From assembly GCF_003752025.1 (NCBI RefSeq), contig NZ_RJKR01000005.1:968241-1032240 (forward strand): DNA of 64,000 nucleotides, given 5' to 3'. Origin of the DNA: Curtobacterium sp. PhB115 (lineage in GTDB: Bacteria > Actinomycetota > Actinomycetes > Actinomycetales > Microbacteriaceae). Both the position numbers and the translations under genes were made by a program. The notes under the pieces are model-generated. The model had not been told where the DNA came from. It was given only the letters and a program-made list of their open reading frames with translations, and did not search any database. This document shows positions 25,670 to 34,151 of the stretch, in pieces; position 1 is the stretch's first letter; every line of letters starts with the position of its first letter.

Positions 25670-27118
25670 ATGTCTGCTGTAACCCGCTCCACCGCACCAA
25701 CCCGAACCGCGTCCACCGCCCGACCCGAGGGCGGCATCGGATCCGCCCTCGACTCGATCGGATTCACCCGGGCCCAGTTCTGGGTCCTCATGCTCATCCT
25801 GGCCGGGGAGTTCTTCGACACGCTCGAGCAGAACTCGGTCGGCGCCATGGCCACCAACATCAAGGCTTCGCTCGCCATCGGCGACGTGCAGCTCTCCACG
25901 ATCAACACCGCCACCGTCTTGGGTGGCCTGGTCGGACGGTTCCTGGCCGGCTGGCTCGCCGACAAGTACGGTCGGCGGTTCTCGCTCGGGCTCAACCTGC
26001 TCGTCTACACGCTCGGCGGACTCCTCAGCGCAGTCTCCTTCAACTTCGACATGTTGCTCGTCAGCCGCTTCATCGTCGGGATCGGCGTCGGCGGCGAGTT
26101 CATGATCGGCATCGCGATGCTGTCCGAGATGGTGGCCACCAAGTACCGCGGTGGCCTCATCGCGACCATCAACGTCGGCGCTGGCGGCATCGGCAACTTC
26201 ATCTCCTACGGTCTGTTCCTCCTGCTGCTCGGCCCGCTCGCCGTCCCGCTCGGCGGCGACGACCACGTCTGGCGCTGGAGCTTCGTCATCCTCGCGATCC
26301 CCGCGCTGTTCGTCGTCCTGTACCGGCGCAAGCTCCCGGAGACGCCGCGCTGGCTCTTGTCGAAGGGCCGGGTCGACGAGGCCAACCGCTCCCTCGCGGT
26401 CCTCGCCTCGAACACGCTCACCCCGCCCGCCGATGCGGCTCCTCCGGTGCGCTTGACGCCGGCCGACCTGCCACCGGTCGCCCTGCACTCGTCGCCCGCA
26501 GCCGTGTTCCACAAGCTGGTGCTCCGTCGGACGATCGCGATCGGCGTCGCCTCGTGGATGGCCTTCGGCGTGCAGGTCACGCTGAACTTCCTGATGCCGA
26601 CCCTGCTCGTCGAGCGTGGCTACACGGTGTCGCAGAGCCTGCTCTACACGATGATCATGAACATCGGATCGCTCCTCGGGTGCACGGCAGCAGCGCTCCT
26701 CGCCAACCGGGTCGGACGGCGGCCCCTCATCGCCGTCGCGGGCGTCCTCGGCTGCCTCACCGCCCTGGCGTTCGCGGCCTTCGGCAACGACACCGCCGCG
26801 ATCCTGGTGCTCGGCGCCCTGTTCCAGTTCTTCACGATGCTGACGAACACCACCCTCGCGGCGTGGACCGCCGAGGTCTACCCGACCGCGATCCGTGCCT
26901 CCGGCGCCTCGATCGTCAACGGCATCGGCAACATCGCCGGAGCGGTCATGCCGTTCGCCGCGATCGCGCTGTACGGCTCGTGGGCCTTCGCCGGTGTCTT
27001 CGGACTCGCCGCCGTCATGTACGCGGTCCTCGTGGTCGCGTCACGCTTCGCCCCGGAGACCCGCGGCCGGTCGCTCGAGGACGTCAACGAGAACGCCCTC
27101 TCCACCACCACCGCCTGA
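25670..27118 (+). CDS. MFS transporter (metabolite:H+ symporter type)
   Basis: A 482-residue 12-helix MFS permease. Motifs include GWLADKYGRRFSLG (loop 2-3), RFIVGIGVGGEFMIG, LPETPRWLLSKGR before the central loop, and RFAPETRGRSLEDV near the end, the pattern of sugar/acid symporters related to SV2, shikimate and aromatic acid carriers. ATG 25670 follows GGAG by eight bases. It is first in the operon under the GntR sites, so it likely imports the substrate that the following enzymes use. Confidence 0.87.
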   Translation: MSAVTRSTAPTRTASTARPEGGIGSALDSIGFTRAQFWVLMLILAGEFFDTLEQNSVGAMATNIKASLAIGDVQLSTINTATVLGGLVGRFLAGWLADKYGRRFSLGLNLLVYTLGGLLSAVSFNFDMLLVSRFIVGIGVGGEFMIGIAMLSEMVATKYRGGLIATINVGAGGIGNFISYGLFLLLLGPLAVPLGGDDHVWRWSFVILAIPALFVVLYRRKLPETPRWLLSKGRVDEANRSLAVLASNTLTPPADAAPPVRLTPADLPPVALHSSPAAVFHKLVLRRTIAIGVASWMAFGVQVTLNFLMPTLLVERGYTVSQSLLYTMIMNIGSLLGCTAAALLANRVGRRPLIAVAGVLGCLTALAFAAFGNDTAAILVLGALFQFFTMLTNTTLAAWTAEVYPTAIRASGASIVNGIGNIAGAVMPFAAIALYGSWAFAGVFGLAAVMYAVLVVASRFAPETRGRSLEDVNENALSTTTA

Positions 27119-27197
27119 CCGAACTGCCCACCGCACCAACCGCACCACCCCGGTGGGCCGGGCACCCCGGCCCACCACCCCACGATCGGAGCACACC

Positions 27198-28100
27198 ATG
27201 GACACCCTCAATATCTCGGCGACCGCGAACGGACTCAACTACCTGCCCGAGTACGTCGCCGACGTCGGCGGCCTGTTCGCCGAGCGCAGTCTCTTGGTCA
27301 CCGCGAAGGCCTGCGACCCGTGGACCGGCGTCCTCGACGACATCGACTCGCACGAAGCGGACCTCGCCCTCGGTGGTCTCTGGGTCCCCGCGATGTACGC
27401 CGGCACGCCCCGGGAGCTGTCCGTCGTGGGACAGCTCAACCACGGGTTCCCGATGACCATCGTCGCCCGCGACGAGACGACCCCGATCACCCTGGACTGG
27501 CTCGCCGGCAAGGTCGTCCTGGCGCCCGGCGCCGGCGGCAGCGCCCCGTACGAGTTCACGGCCGGACTCGTCCGCGAGGCCGGGTTCGACGTCGCGGCGA
27601 CCCGTTTCGTCCGCGACCTGTCGACCGCGATGCTCATCGAGCTGTACCAGGGCGGGCTCGGTGACGCGATCATCCTCGACCTCGTCTCCGCCCAGGAGCT
27701 CGTCGCCGCTGGTGGGGGCACGATCGTCTTCCGGCACCTCGACGCCGGGGGCGTGATGCCGAACAGCGTCTACTACACGCGCACGGACCGCATCGACGAG
27801 CTCGGCGACCGGGTCGACCGGTTCATGGACGGCATCGCCGCCGCGATGGCCAAGATCACCGCGGGCGACGCCGACGCCGAGATCGCGGCCGTGCTCGCCG
27901 CCCGGTGGCCGGAGAAGGACGCCGCCCTGCTGCGACGGGCCGCCGACGAGATGGCCGCCGGGGGCGTCTGGGACTCCGCGGTCGTCGACCGCGAGGCCTC
28001 CGACCGCTGGATGCGCATCCTGTTCGACGGTGGCCTCACGACCCACACCCCGTCGCTCGAGGAGCTGCTCGGCACCTCGACCGCCGTCACCGCGTCGTGA
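27198..28100 (+). CDS. NMT1/THI5-like substrate-binding-fold protein without signal peptide
   Basis: A 300-residue protein with the type 2 periplasmic-binding fold of the NMT1/SsuA group (NYLPEYVADVGGLFAERSL, ADLALGGLWVPAMYAG, APGAGGSAPYEF, VYYTRTDRIDELGD). ATG 27198 begins MDTLNISATANGLNY and there is no signal peptide or lipobox, and no permease or ATPase gene is close by. It may be a cytosolic ligand-binding or enzyme-like member (compare THI5), or the signal may have been lost. Coupled to the next gene by GTGA. Confidence 0.72.
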   Translation: MDTLNISATANGLNYLPEYVADVGGLFAERSLLVTAKACDPWTGVLDDIDSHEADLALGGLWVPAMYAGTPRELSVVGQLNHGFPMTIVARDETTPITLDWLAGKVVLAPGAGGSAPYEFTAGLVREAGFDVAATRFVRDLSTAMLIELYQGGLGDAIILDLVSAQELVAAGGGTIVFRHLDAGGVMPNSVYYTRTDRIDELGDRVDRFMDGIAAAMAKITAGDADAEIAAVLAARWPEKDAALLRRAADEMAAGGVWDSAVVDREASDRWMRILFDGGLTTHTPSLEELLGTSTAVTAS

Positions 28101-29107
28101 CCGTCGTCCTCGGCGCCGCCGACGTCGCCGGTCTCATCGACGCCGTCGACGTCGTCGGGGCCGTGGAGGCCGTCCACGCCGACCTCGGGACCGGCGCGAT
28201 GCAGCAGCCGGCCCCGGTCGCCCTGACCGGCGCCGACGACGCGCTCTTCCTGCCGATGGCCGTGCGCTCCGACCGGCTCGGGCTCGTCGCCGTCAAGCTG
28301 ATGGCCGACATCCCCGACAACGGTGCGCGGGGACTCCCGTCGCAGCGGTCCACGATCCTGGTGTCCTCGTCGGTGACCGGCGAGTGCGTGGCCGTGCTCG
28401 ACGGCATGACGATCACCCGGGCACGGACCGCGGCGACCACCGTGGTCGCGACGAAGCACCTCGCCCGCTCGGGCGGCCGGACCCTCGGGATCCTCGGCGC
28501 GGGCAACCTCGCCGTCGAGCACGTCCGCGCGTTCGAGGGCACACGACCGTTCGAGCGGATCGTCGTCTGGTCCCGTTCGTCGGGCACGGTCACGCGGTTC
28601 CTCGAGGCCATCGGACCGGACGTGGCTCGGCGGTGCGTGGTCGCGCCGGAGGTCCGGCGGGTAATCGAGGAGGCCGACGTCCTCTGCACCCTGACGCCCT
28701 CGATCGACCCCGTCGTCCGCGGCGCCTGGTTGCACGCCGGCCAGCACGTGAACGCCGTCGGGGCACGGCCCCGTCCGACGCACCGGGAGCTCGACGGCGC
28801 GGCGATGGCACGCGGCACCGTGTTCGTCGACAGCCGAGCCACCGCCTGGACGAAGTCCGGTGACCTGCTCGAGGCCGTCGTCGAGGGGGCACTCCCGCGG
28901 GACCTCCGCCCGGCGGAACTCGGCGAGGTCGTCGCCGGACGCGCACCCGGCCGGACCAGCGACGACGAGATCACCGTGTTCGACTCGGTCGGGCTCGGCG
29001 CGCAGGACCTCGCCGTCGCGGCCCGGCTGATCGACCTCGCACGCGAACGGGGCGCCGGGACACCGGTCACCGTGGCGAGGGTCGGGATGCCGGTTCCCGG
29101 CAGGTGA
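28097..29107 (+). CDS. Ornithine cyclodeaminase/mu-crystallin family protein
   Basis: A 336-residue NAD(P)-binding protein. The dinucleotide motif is TLGILGAGNLAVEHVRAF (about residues 130-147); MADIPDNGARGLPSQRSTILV and CVAVLDGMTITRARTAATT are family substrate-site blocks, and the Lys/Arg residues that hold the carboxylate appear in VAVKLMAD and TRARTA. Family members act as ornithine cyclodeaminase, alanine dehydrogenase, ketimine reductase or opine-type enzymes. The canonical active-site Asp near the end appears as FDSVGLGAQDLA. GTG 28097 overlaps the upstream stop. The exact substrate is unknown. Confidence 0.85.
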   Translation: MTVVLGAADVAGLIDAVDVVGAVEAVHADLGTGAMQQPAPVALTGADDALFLPMAVRSDRLGLVAVKLMADIPDNGARGLPSQRSTILVSSSVTGECVAVLDGMTITRARTAATTVVATKHLARSGGRTLGILGAGNLAVEHVRAFEGTRPFERIVVWSRSSGTVTRFLEAIGPDVARRCVVAPEVRRVIEEADVLCTLTPSIDPVVRGAWLHAGQHVNAVGARPRPTHRELDGAAMARGTVFVDSRATAWTKSGDLLEAVVEGALPRDLRPAELGEVVAGRAPGRTSDDEITVFDSVGLGAQDLAVAARLIDLARERGAGTPVTVARVGMPVPGR

Positions 29108-29133
29108 CCAGGGTCGGGCGGCAGGGTGCTCCC

Positions 29134-30105
29134 ATGCGCCGTGCTCTCCCCCTGGTCGTCAGCGGCACGGTCGCCGCGCTCGCCCTCGCCGGTTGCTCCG
29201 GTGGCGACGCCGGCGCGACCACCGCGTCGGCCGCCTCGACCGGGCTGTCCACGAGCACGCCGACGAGCGCCCCGACGACGGCGTCGGCGGGGACGGACGC
29301 CGCGACATCGGCCGCGGTCCGACGAGCGATCTCGTCGCTCGAACGCGAGTACGACGCGACGATCGGCGTCGTCGCCGTCGACACCGCCACGGGCGCGACC
29401 GTCACCCACAACGGCGACCGCCGGTTCGGCTACGCCTCGTCGATCAAGGTGTTCGCGGCCGCGCAGTTCCTGCGGACGGTCCGCGGCGACGCCCGCGACG
29501 AGGTCGTGCACTGGACCGCTGACGACGTCGCCGCCGCCGGGTACTCCCCCGTGACGGAGCAGCACGTGGCCGACGGGCTGTCGTACGCCCAGCTGGCCGA
29601 GGCAGCCGTCCGGATGAGCGACAACACGGCGCTCAACCTCGTCCTCACCCGGATCGGCGGACCGAACGGGCTCGACACGGCGCTGGCGGACCTCGGCGAC
29701 ACCACGACCGAGGTGGTCCACGGCGAACCGGACCTCAACACCATCGAACCGGGCAGCACCGAGGACACGACGACCCCGGCGGCGTTCACCTCGGCCCTGG
29801 CGACCGTGCTCGACGGCACCACGCTGAGCACCGCCGACACCGCACTGCTCGTCAGCTGGATGAGCGGCAACGCGACCGGCGACGCACTCATCCGGGCCGG
29901 AGCGCCGGACGGCTGGGTGGTCGCGGACAAGTCCGGTGGTGCCGGTCCGATCCGGAACGACGTCGCACGGGTGACCCGCCCCGACGGCGACACGATCGTC
30001 CTCGCCGTCCTGACCCGGCGGGACGACCCCGCGCAGCCGTACGACGACGCCCTCGTCGCGCGGTCCGCGGCAGCGGTCCTCCGCGCGTTCGACACCGGCG
30101 GCTGA
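29134..30105 (+). CDS. Class A beta-lactamase-like lipoprotein
   Basis: A 323-residue exported serine hydrolase. Signal and lipobox LALAGC place the lipid-modified Cys at residue 21; a 40-residue Ser/Thr/Ala linker follows. All class A elements are present: SSIK (S102, K105), SDN (162-164), EPDLN (E198) and KSG (266-268). KSG instead of KTG is tolerated in the class. ATG 29134 gives the lipoprotein signal; GTG 29104, overlapping the previous stop, is the only alternative. It is inserted in a catabolic operon, which is odd for a resistance gene; an amidase or peptidase role is possible. Confidence 0.87.
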   Translation: MRRALPLVVSGTVAALALAGCSGGDAGATTASAASTGLSTSTPTSAPTTASAGTDAATSAAVRRAISSLEREYDATIGVVAVDTATGATVTHNGDRRFGYASSIKVFAAAQFLRTVRGDARDEVVHWTADDVAAAGYSPVTEQHVADGLSYAQLAEAAVRMSDNTALNLVLTRIGGPNGLDTALADLGDTTTEVVHGEPDLNTIEPGSTEDTTTPAAFTSALATVLDGTTLSTADTALLVSWMSGNATGDALIRAGAPDGWVVADKSGGAGPIRNDVARVTRPDGDTIVLAVLTRRDDPAQPYDDALVARSAAAVLRAFDTGG

Positions 30106-30193
30106 CCCACCCGCTCCCAGGCCCGTTCTGCACCGCGTCACACGGCGTCATGATCGACACCTGTCGGGGACCGAGCGACACTACGCTCGCTCC

Positions 30194-31462
30194 ATGTCCT
30201 CCCCCGCTTCCCCCACGATCGTCGTCGGCGCCGGCATCATCGGGCTGAGCGCCGCGTGGCACCTCGCCGGTCTCGGTCAGCGGGTCCTGCTGCTCGACAG
30301 CGGTCCCGCCGCCGGCGGCACGACCACCGCGGGTGCCGGGTTCGTCGGGCAGTGGGCCGCCGGGTACGCCTGGTACTGGAACGAGTCCGAACGCGACATC
30401 GAGCAGTACGGCATCGACTTCTACCGCCAGCTCGCCGAGTCCGGCAACGGTCCGACCGGGTACCGGCAGAACGGCAACGTCTGGCTGACGGTCACGGAAC
30501 AGGGGCGCGCCGACCACCTCCCGCCGTTCGAGGAGCACCCCCTGCGCCCGGCCGGCGCGCGGTCGCTCACCCCGGACGAGGCAGCAGCGATCGTCCCCGG
30601 GCTCGACCCGTCGGCAGTGACCGCCGGCTTCCTGCACCCCGACGGCATCCAGGTCAGCGCACCGGACACGGCGCGCGCGCTGGTCGCGTCGGTGCGGGCG
30701 CGCGGCGTGGAGATCCGTGAGCACACGCCGGGCGCCGCCCTGGAATCGCGCGACGGTTCCGTCACGGGCGTCCGGACCGTGGGTGGCGACGTCATCAGCG
30801 CCGATCGCGTCGTGCTCGCCGCCGGCAGCTGGACGAACGCGCTGCTCGCACCCTCCGGGCGCGAGCTCCCCACCGTCCGCGTCGTCGCGAGCCGCCTGGT
30901 GACGCAGCCGTTCGGCCTGCCGGACACGCTCCCGACGCTGATGCTCCCCGAGCTGCACGGCCTGTGGATCCGTGAGCACCGCGGCGGCCTGACGTACGGC
31001 GCCGGCCCAGGGTACGAAGCACTGCACGTCGGCGGTTCCGACCGCCGCACCGAACCCGACCGTCGACCGGTGCGGCCGGACCTGCTCGACGCGATGCGCA
31101 CGTACCTGCACCCGATCGTCGCGAAGCTGCTGCCCGCGGCGTCGAGCGTCCTCGGCGTCGACGAGACCCCCACGCAGGGCGTCGTGTCGATGACCGCGGA
31201 CCGGAACTTCATCGTCGGCCCGGTTCCCGAGCTCGTCGGTCTCGTGGTGGCCGGTGGCGACAACGAGTCCGGGGTGACGCACGGTCCCGGCCTCGGACGG
31301 ATCGCCGCAGAGCTGAGCGCCACGGGGGCGACCACCCTCGGCGACGCCTCACGCTACGACCCTGCACGGTTCGCCGCCGCCGCCCCCAGCGAGGCCGAGG
31401 TCGTCCGGATGATGCCGGCTCGCCGCGAAGCCGACGCCCGACGAGCCGGAGCGGTGGCATGA
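30194..31462 (+). CDS. FAD-dependent amine/amino-acid oxidoreductase (DAO family)
   Basis: A 422-residue DAO-fold flavoprotein. TIVVGAGIIGLSAAWHLAGLG (residues about 8-28) is the FAD motif, followed by LLLDSGPAAGGTTTAGAGF; the C-terminal loop is FIVGPVPELVGLVVAGGDNESGVTHGPGLG. Family members include glycine oxidase, sarcosine oxidase beta and D-amino-acid dehydrogenase. It overlaps the next gene (another DAO enzyme) by four bases. No alpha/gamma/delta sarcosine oxidase subunits are present. Confidence 0.85.
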   Translation: MSSPASPTIVVGAGIIGLSAAWHLAGLGQRVLLLDSGPAAGGTTTAGAGFVGQWAAGYAWYWNESERDIEQYGIDFYRQLAESGNGPTGYRQNGNVWLTVTEQGRADHLPPFEEHPLRPAGARSLTPDEAAAIVPGLDPSAVTAGFLHPDGIQVSAPDTARALVASVRARGVEIREHTPGAALESRDGSVTGVRTVGGDVISADRVVLAAGSWTNALLAPSGRELPTVRVVASRLVTQPFGLPDTLPTLMLPELHGLWIREHRGGLTYGAGPGYEALHVGGSDRRTEPDRRPVRPDLLDAMRTYLHPIVAKLLPAASSVLGVDETPTQGVVSMTADRNFIVGPVPELVGLVVAGGDNESGVTHGPGLGRIAAELSATGATTLGDASRYDPARFAAAAPSEAEVVRMMPARREADARRAGAVA

Positions 31463-32595
31463 GCGGCGCCACGACCGGCCAGGCGACGACGCACGTCGTC
31501 ATCGGAGCCGGGGTCGTCGGTGCCGCCACCGCGTACGCCCTCACCCTCCGCGGCGAACACGTCCTGCTCGTCGAACAGCACGAGCGGGGGCACCACAACG
31601 GCTCGTCGCACGGCGCCACCCGGATCTTCCGGCAGGGCTACGCCGACGCCGAGTACGTCGCCCTGACCACCCGCGCACTGGCGCTGTGGGAAGCGCTCGA
31701 GGCCGCTGCTGGCGAAGCGCTCATCGTCCGAACCGGCGCCGTCGACCACGGCCGACCCGAGGTCGTGGACGCCATCGCCGCCGCGCTGGCGGACGCCGGC
31801 ATCCCGCACGAGACCCTCACCCCGGACGACGCCGCGGACCGCTGGCCCGGCATCGCGTTCGAGGGGCACGTCCTCACCCACGCCACCGCCGGTCGCATCC
31901 GGTCCGACCGCGCGATCGAGGTCTTCCTGACCCTGGCCGACCGGACCGGGCTCGCCGACCTGCGCTTCGACACCCGGGTCACCGGGCTCGAGGACCACGG
32001 CGACGACGTGACCGTGACGCTGTCCGACGGGTCCACGCACCGCACCCCGTCCGTGGTGGCCGCGGTGGGGTCCTGGGCCCCCACGCTGGTCGGCGAGCTG
32101 CTCGCCGGACGCGGGGCGGGCCTCCCGGCCATCCGCGTCACCCAGGAACAGCCCGCGCACTTCCCCAGCCACCTGCCGGACCAGGCGTGGCCGAGCTTCG
32201 TGCACTGGGCCGACGGCGACGACGTCTACGGTCTGCTCACCCCGGGCGAGGGCGTCAAGGTCGGGTTCCACGGCACCGGGCCCGTCGTCGACCCCGATCA
32301 CCGGGACTTCACACCCGTGCCGGCCGAGGCGGAGCGGTTGCAGGCGTACGTGGCGCGGTACGTGCCCGGCGTCGACGCGACGAAGCCGACGTTCATCAGC
32401 TGCCTTTACGACAACTCCCCCGACGAGGACTTCGTCATCGACCGTCGGGGTCCCCTCACCGTCGCGACCGGGTTCTCCGGGCACGGCTTCAAGTTCGCAC
32501 CGCTGCTCGGCGACATGATCGCCGACCTCGCGACCGGCGGGTCACCCCATGCCCGCTTCTCCCTCTCGAAACCCTCCCCCACAGGAACCCCGTGA
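31459..32595 (+). CDS. Monomeric sarcosine oxidase / N-methyltryptophan oxidase-like flavoprotein
   Basis: A 378-residue flavoprotein of the MSOX/MTOX group. HVVIGAGVVGAATAYALTLRG binds FAD; SHGATRIFRQGYADAEYVAL is the group-specific block with the active-site Arg; CLYDNSPDEDFVID contains the Cys that forms the covalent 8-alpha-S-cysteinyl FAD link; GFSGHGFKFAP is the C-terminal signature. It should oxidise a secondary amine such as an N-methyl amino acid. ATG 31459 overlaps the previous stop and the next GTG overlaps its own stop. Confidence 0.9.
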   Translation: MSGATTGQATTHVVIGAGVVGAATAYALTLRGEHVLLVEQHERGHHNGSSHGATRIFRQGYADAEYVALTTRALALWEALEAAAGEALIVRTGAVDHGRPEVVDAIAAALADAGIPHETLTPDDAADRWPGIAFEGHVLTHATAGRIRSDRAIEVFLTLADRTGLADLRFDTRVTGLEDHGDDVTVTLSDGSTHRTPSVVAAVGSWAPTLVGELLAGRGAGLPAIRVTQEQPAHFPSHLPDQAWPSFVHWADGDDVYGLLTPGEGVKVGFHGTGPVVDPDHRDFTPVPAEAERLQAYVARYVPGVDATKPTFISCLYDNSPDEDFVIDRRGPLTVATGFSGHGFKFAPLLGDMIADLATGGSPHARFSLSKPSPTGTP

Positions 32596-34151
32596 AGACC
32601 CGACTCCTCTCCGCGCTCGCGCTCTCCGCAGCCGTCGCCGCCGTCCTCACCGGCTGCGCGTCGACCGGTTCGTCCACCGACGTCTCCGACGGCCTGGTCA
32701 TCGGCACCACCGATCCCGTCACCTCGCTCGACCCCGCCGGCGCCTGGGACCGCGGCAGCTACACCGTGCAGACGCAGCTGTACCAGCACCTGCTCACCTA
32801 CCCGGCGGGCAAGACCACGACGAGCCCCGAGGTCGCGAAGTCGTGCGACTTCACCGACGGCACGCACTACGTGTGCGAGATCCGCGACGGGCTCACGTTC
32901 TCGAACGGCGACGACCTGACCGCGAAGGACGTCGTGTTCTCGTTCGAGCGGCAGGTCGGGCTCGGTGCGACGGACGGCCCCGGGTCGCTGCTCGCCAACA
33001 TGCGGTCGGTCGCCGCCGACGGCTCCCAGGTCACCTTCACGCTGAAGCAGGCGAACGACCAGACGTTCCCGTACGTGCTCGCGAGCATGGCCGGCGCGAT
33101 CGTCGACAGCCAGGTGTTCTCGAAGACGAAGATCCACGCGAACGACGGGGTCGTCGGGTCCGGTCCGTACGCACTGCAGCAGTCCGCGGACGGCGGAGCG
33201 ACGATCGCGTTGACCGCGAACGAGGAGTACGACGGCACCGCTCCCGCGACGTCGAACGTGACCATCAAGCAGTACACGAAGTCCGCCGACCTCAAGCTCG
33301 CCGTGCAGAAGGGCGACGCGGACATCGCCTACCGCCAGCTCACGCCGACCGAGGTCACCTCGCTCGCCGACGACGACGGGCTGCAGCGCGTGCAGGGCTC
33401 GTCGGGCGAGGTCCGCTTCCTGGCGTTCAACCTCGAGACGATGCCCGGCAAGGACACCGCCCAGAAGACCGCGATCCGACAGGCCGTCGCCGCGACCGTC
33501 GACCGTGCCGCCATCGCGAAGGACGTCTACCAGGACACCTACGCACCGGCGTACTCGATCGTGCCGTCGGACTTCAGCGGTGCGACGGACGCGTTCCAGA
33601 CCGAGTACGACGGTGCCGACGCCGCCGCCATCCTCGAGAAGGCCGGCGTGAGCACCCCCGTCGCGCTGCCCATCCAGTACACGACCGACCACTACGGCTC
33701 CGGCTCGGACGACGAGTACGCGCTGATCAAGCAGCAGCTCGAGGACACCGGCCTGTTCACCGTCGACCTGCAGTCGGCCAGCTGGGACACCTACGTCGGC
33801 AACGTCGGCAAGGGCGAGTACCCGGTCTTCCAGCTCGGGTTCTTCCAGGACTACCCCGACGCGTCCTCGTACCTGACGCCGGCGTACGGATCGGCTGACG
33901 TCAACCTCCTCGCGAACCACTTCGACGACACGGCCGTGACGGACCTCGTCACCGCGCAGGCCGTCGAGGCGGACCCCGCGACCCGGAAGCAGCAGATCGA
34001 GGAGGTCCAGCGGGACACCGCCGAGTCGGTGCCGTTGATCCCGCTGCTCGCCGGCCAGGAGAACGTCATCGGCCAGAAGTCGCTCACCGGGCTGACGAAG
34101 TCCGTCGACGCCTCCGGCGAGTTCCGCATCTGGGAGATCGGGCGCCCATGA
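32592..34151 (+). CDS. Peptide/opine ABC transporter substrate-binding lipoprotein
   Basis: A 519-residue type 2 binding protein of the SBP_bac_5 (DppA/OppA) family. Signal MKTRLLSALALSAAVAAVLTGC has lipobox LTGC. Family blocks: VTSLDPAGAWDRGSY, the RDGLTFSNGDDLTAKDVVFSF block, VGSGPYAL and AIRQAVAATVDRAAIA. No DppBCDF-like permease or ATPase genes are present within the operon, so it must rely on a transporter elsewhere or act as a sensor. GTG 32592 lies in a GTGA overlap. Confidence 0.9.
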   Translation: MKTRLLSALALSAAVAAVLTGCASTGSSTDVSDGLVIGTTDPVTSLDPAGAWDRGSYTVQTQLYQHLLTYPAGKTTTSPEVAKSCDFTDGTHYVCEIRDGLTFSNGDDLTAKDVVFSFERQVGLGATDGPGSLLANMRSVAADGSQVTFTLKQANDQTFPYVLASMAGAIVDSQVFSKTKIHANDGVVGSGPYALQQSADGGATIALTANEEYDGTAPATSNVTIKQYTKSADLKLAVQKGDADIAYRQLTPTEVTSLADDDGLQRVQGSSGEVRFLAFNLETMPGKDTAQKTAIRQAVAATVDRAAIAKDVYQDTYAPAYSIVPSDFSGATDAFQTEYDGADAAAILEKAGVSTPVALPIQYTTDHYGSGSDDEYALIKQQLEDTGLFTVDLQSASWDTYVGNVGKGEYPVFQLGFFQDYPDASSYLTPAYGSADVNLLANHFDDTAVTDLVTAQAVEADPATRKQQIEEVQRDTAESVPLIPLLAGQENVIGQKSLTGLTKSVDASGEFRIWEIGRP

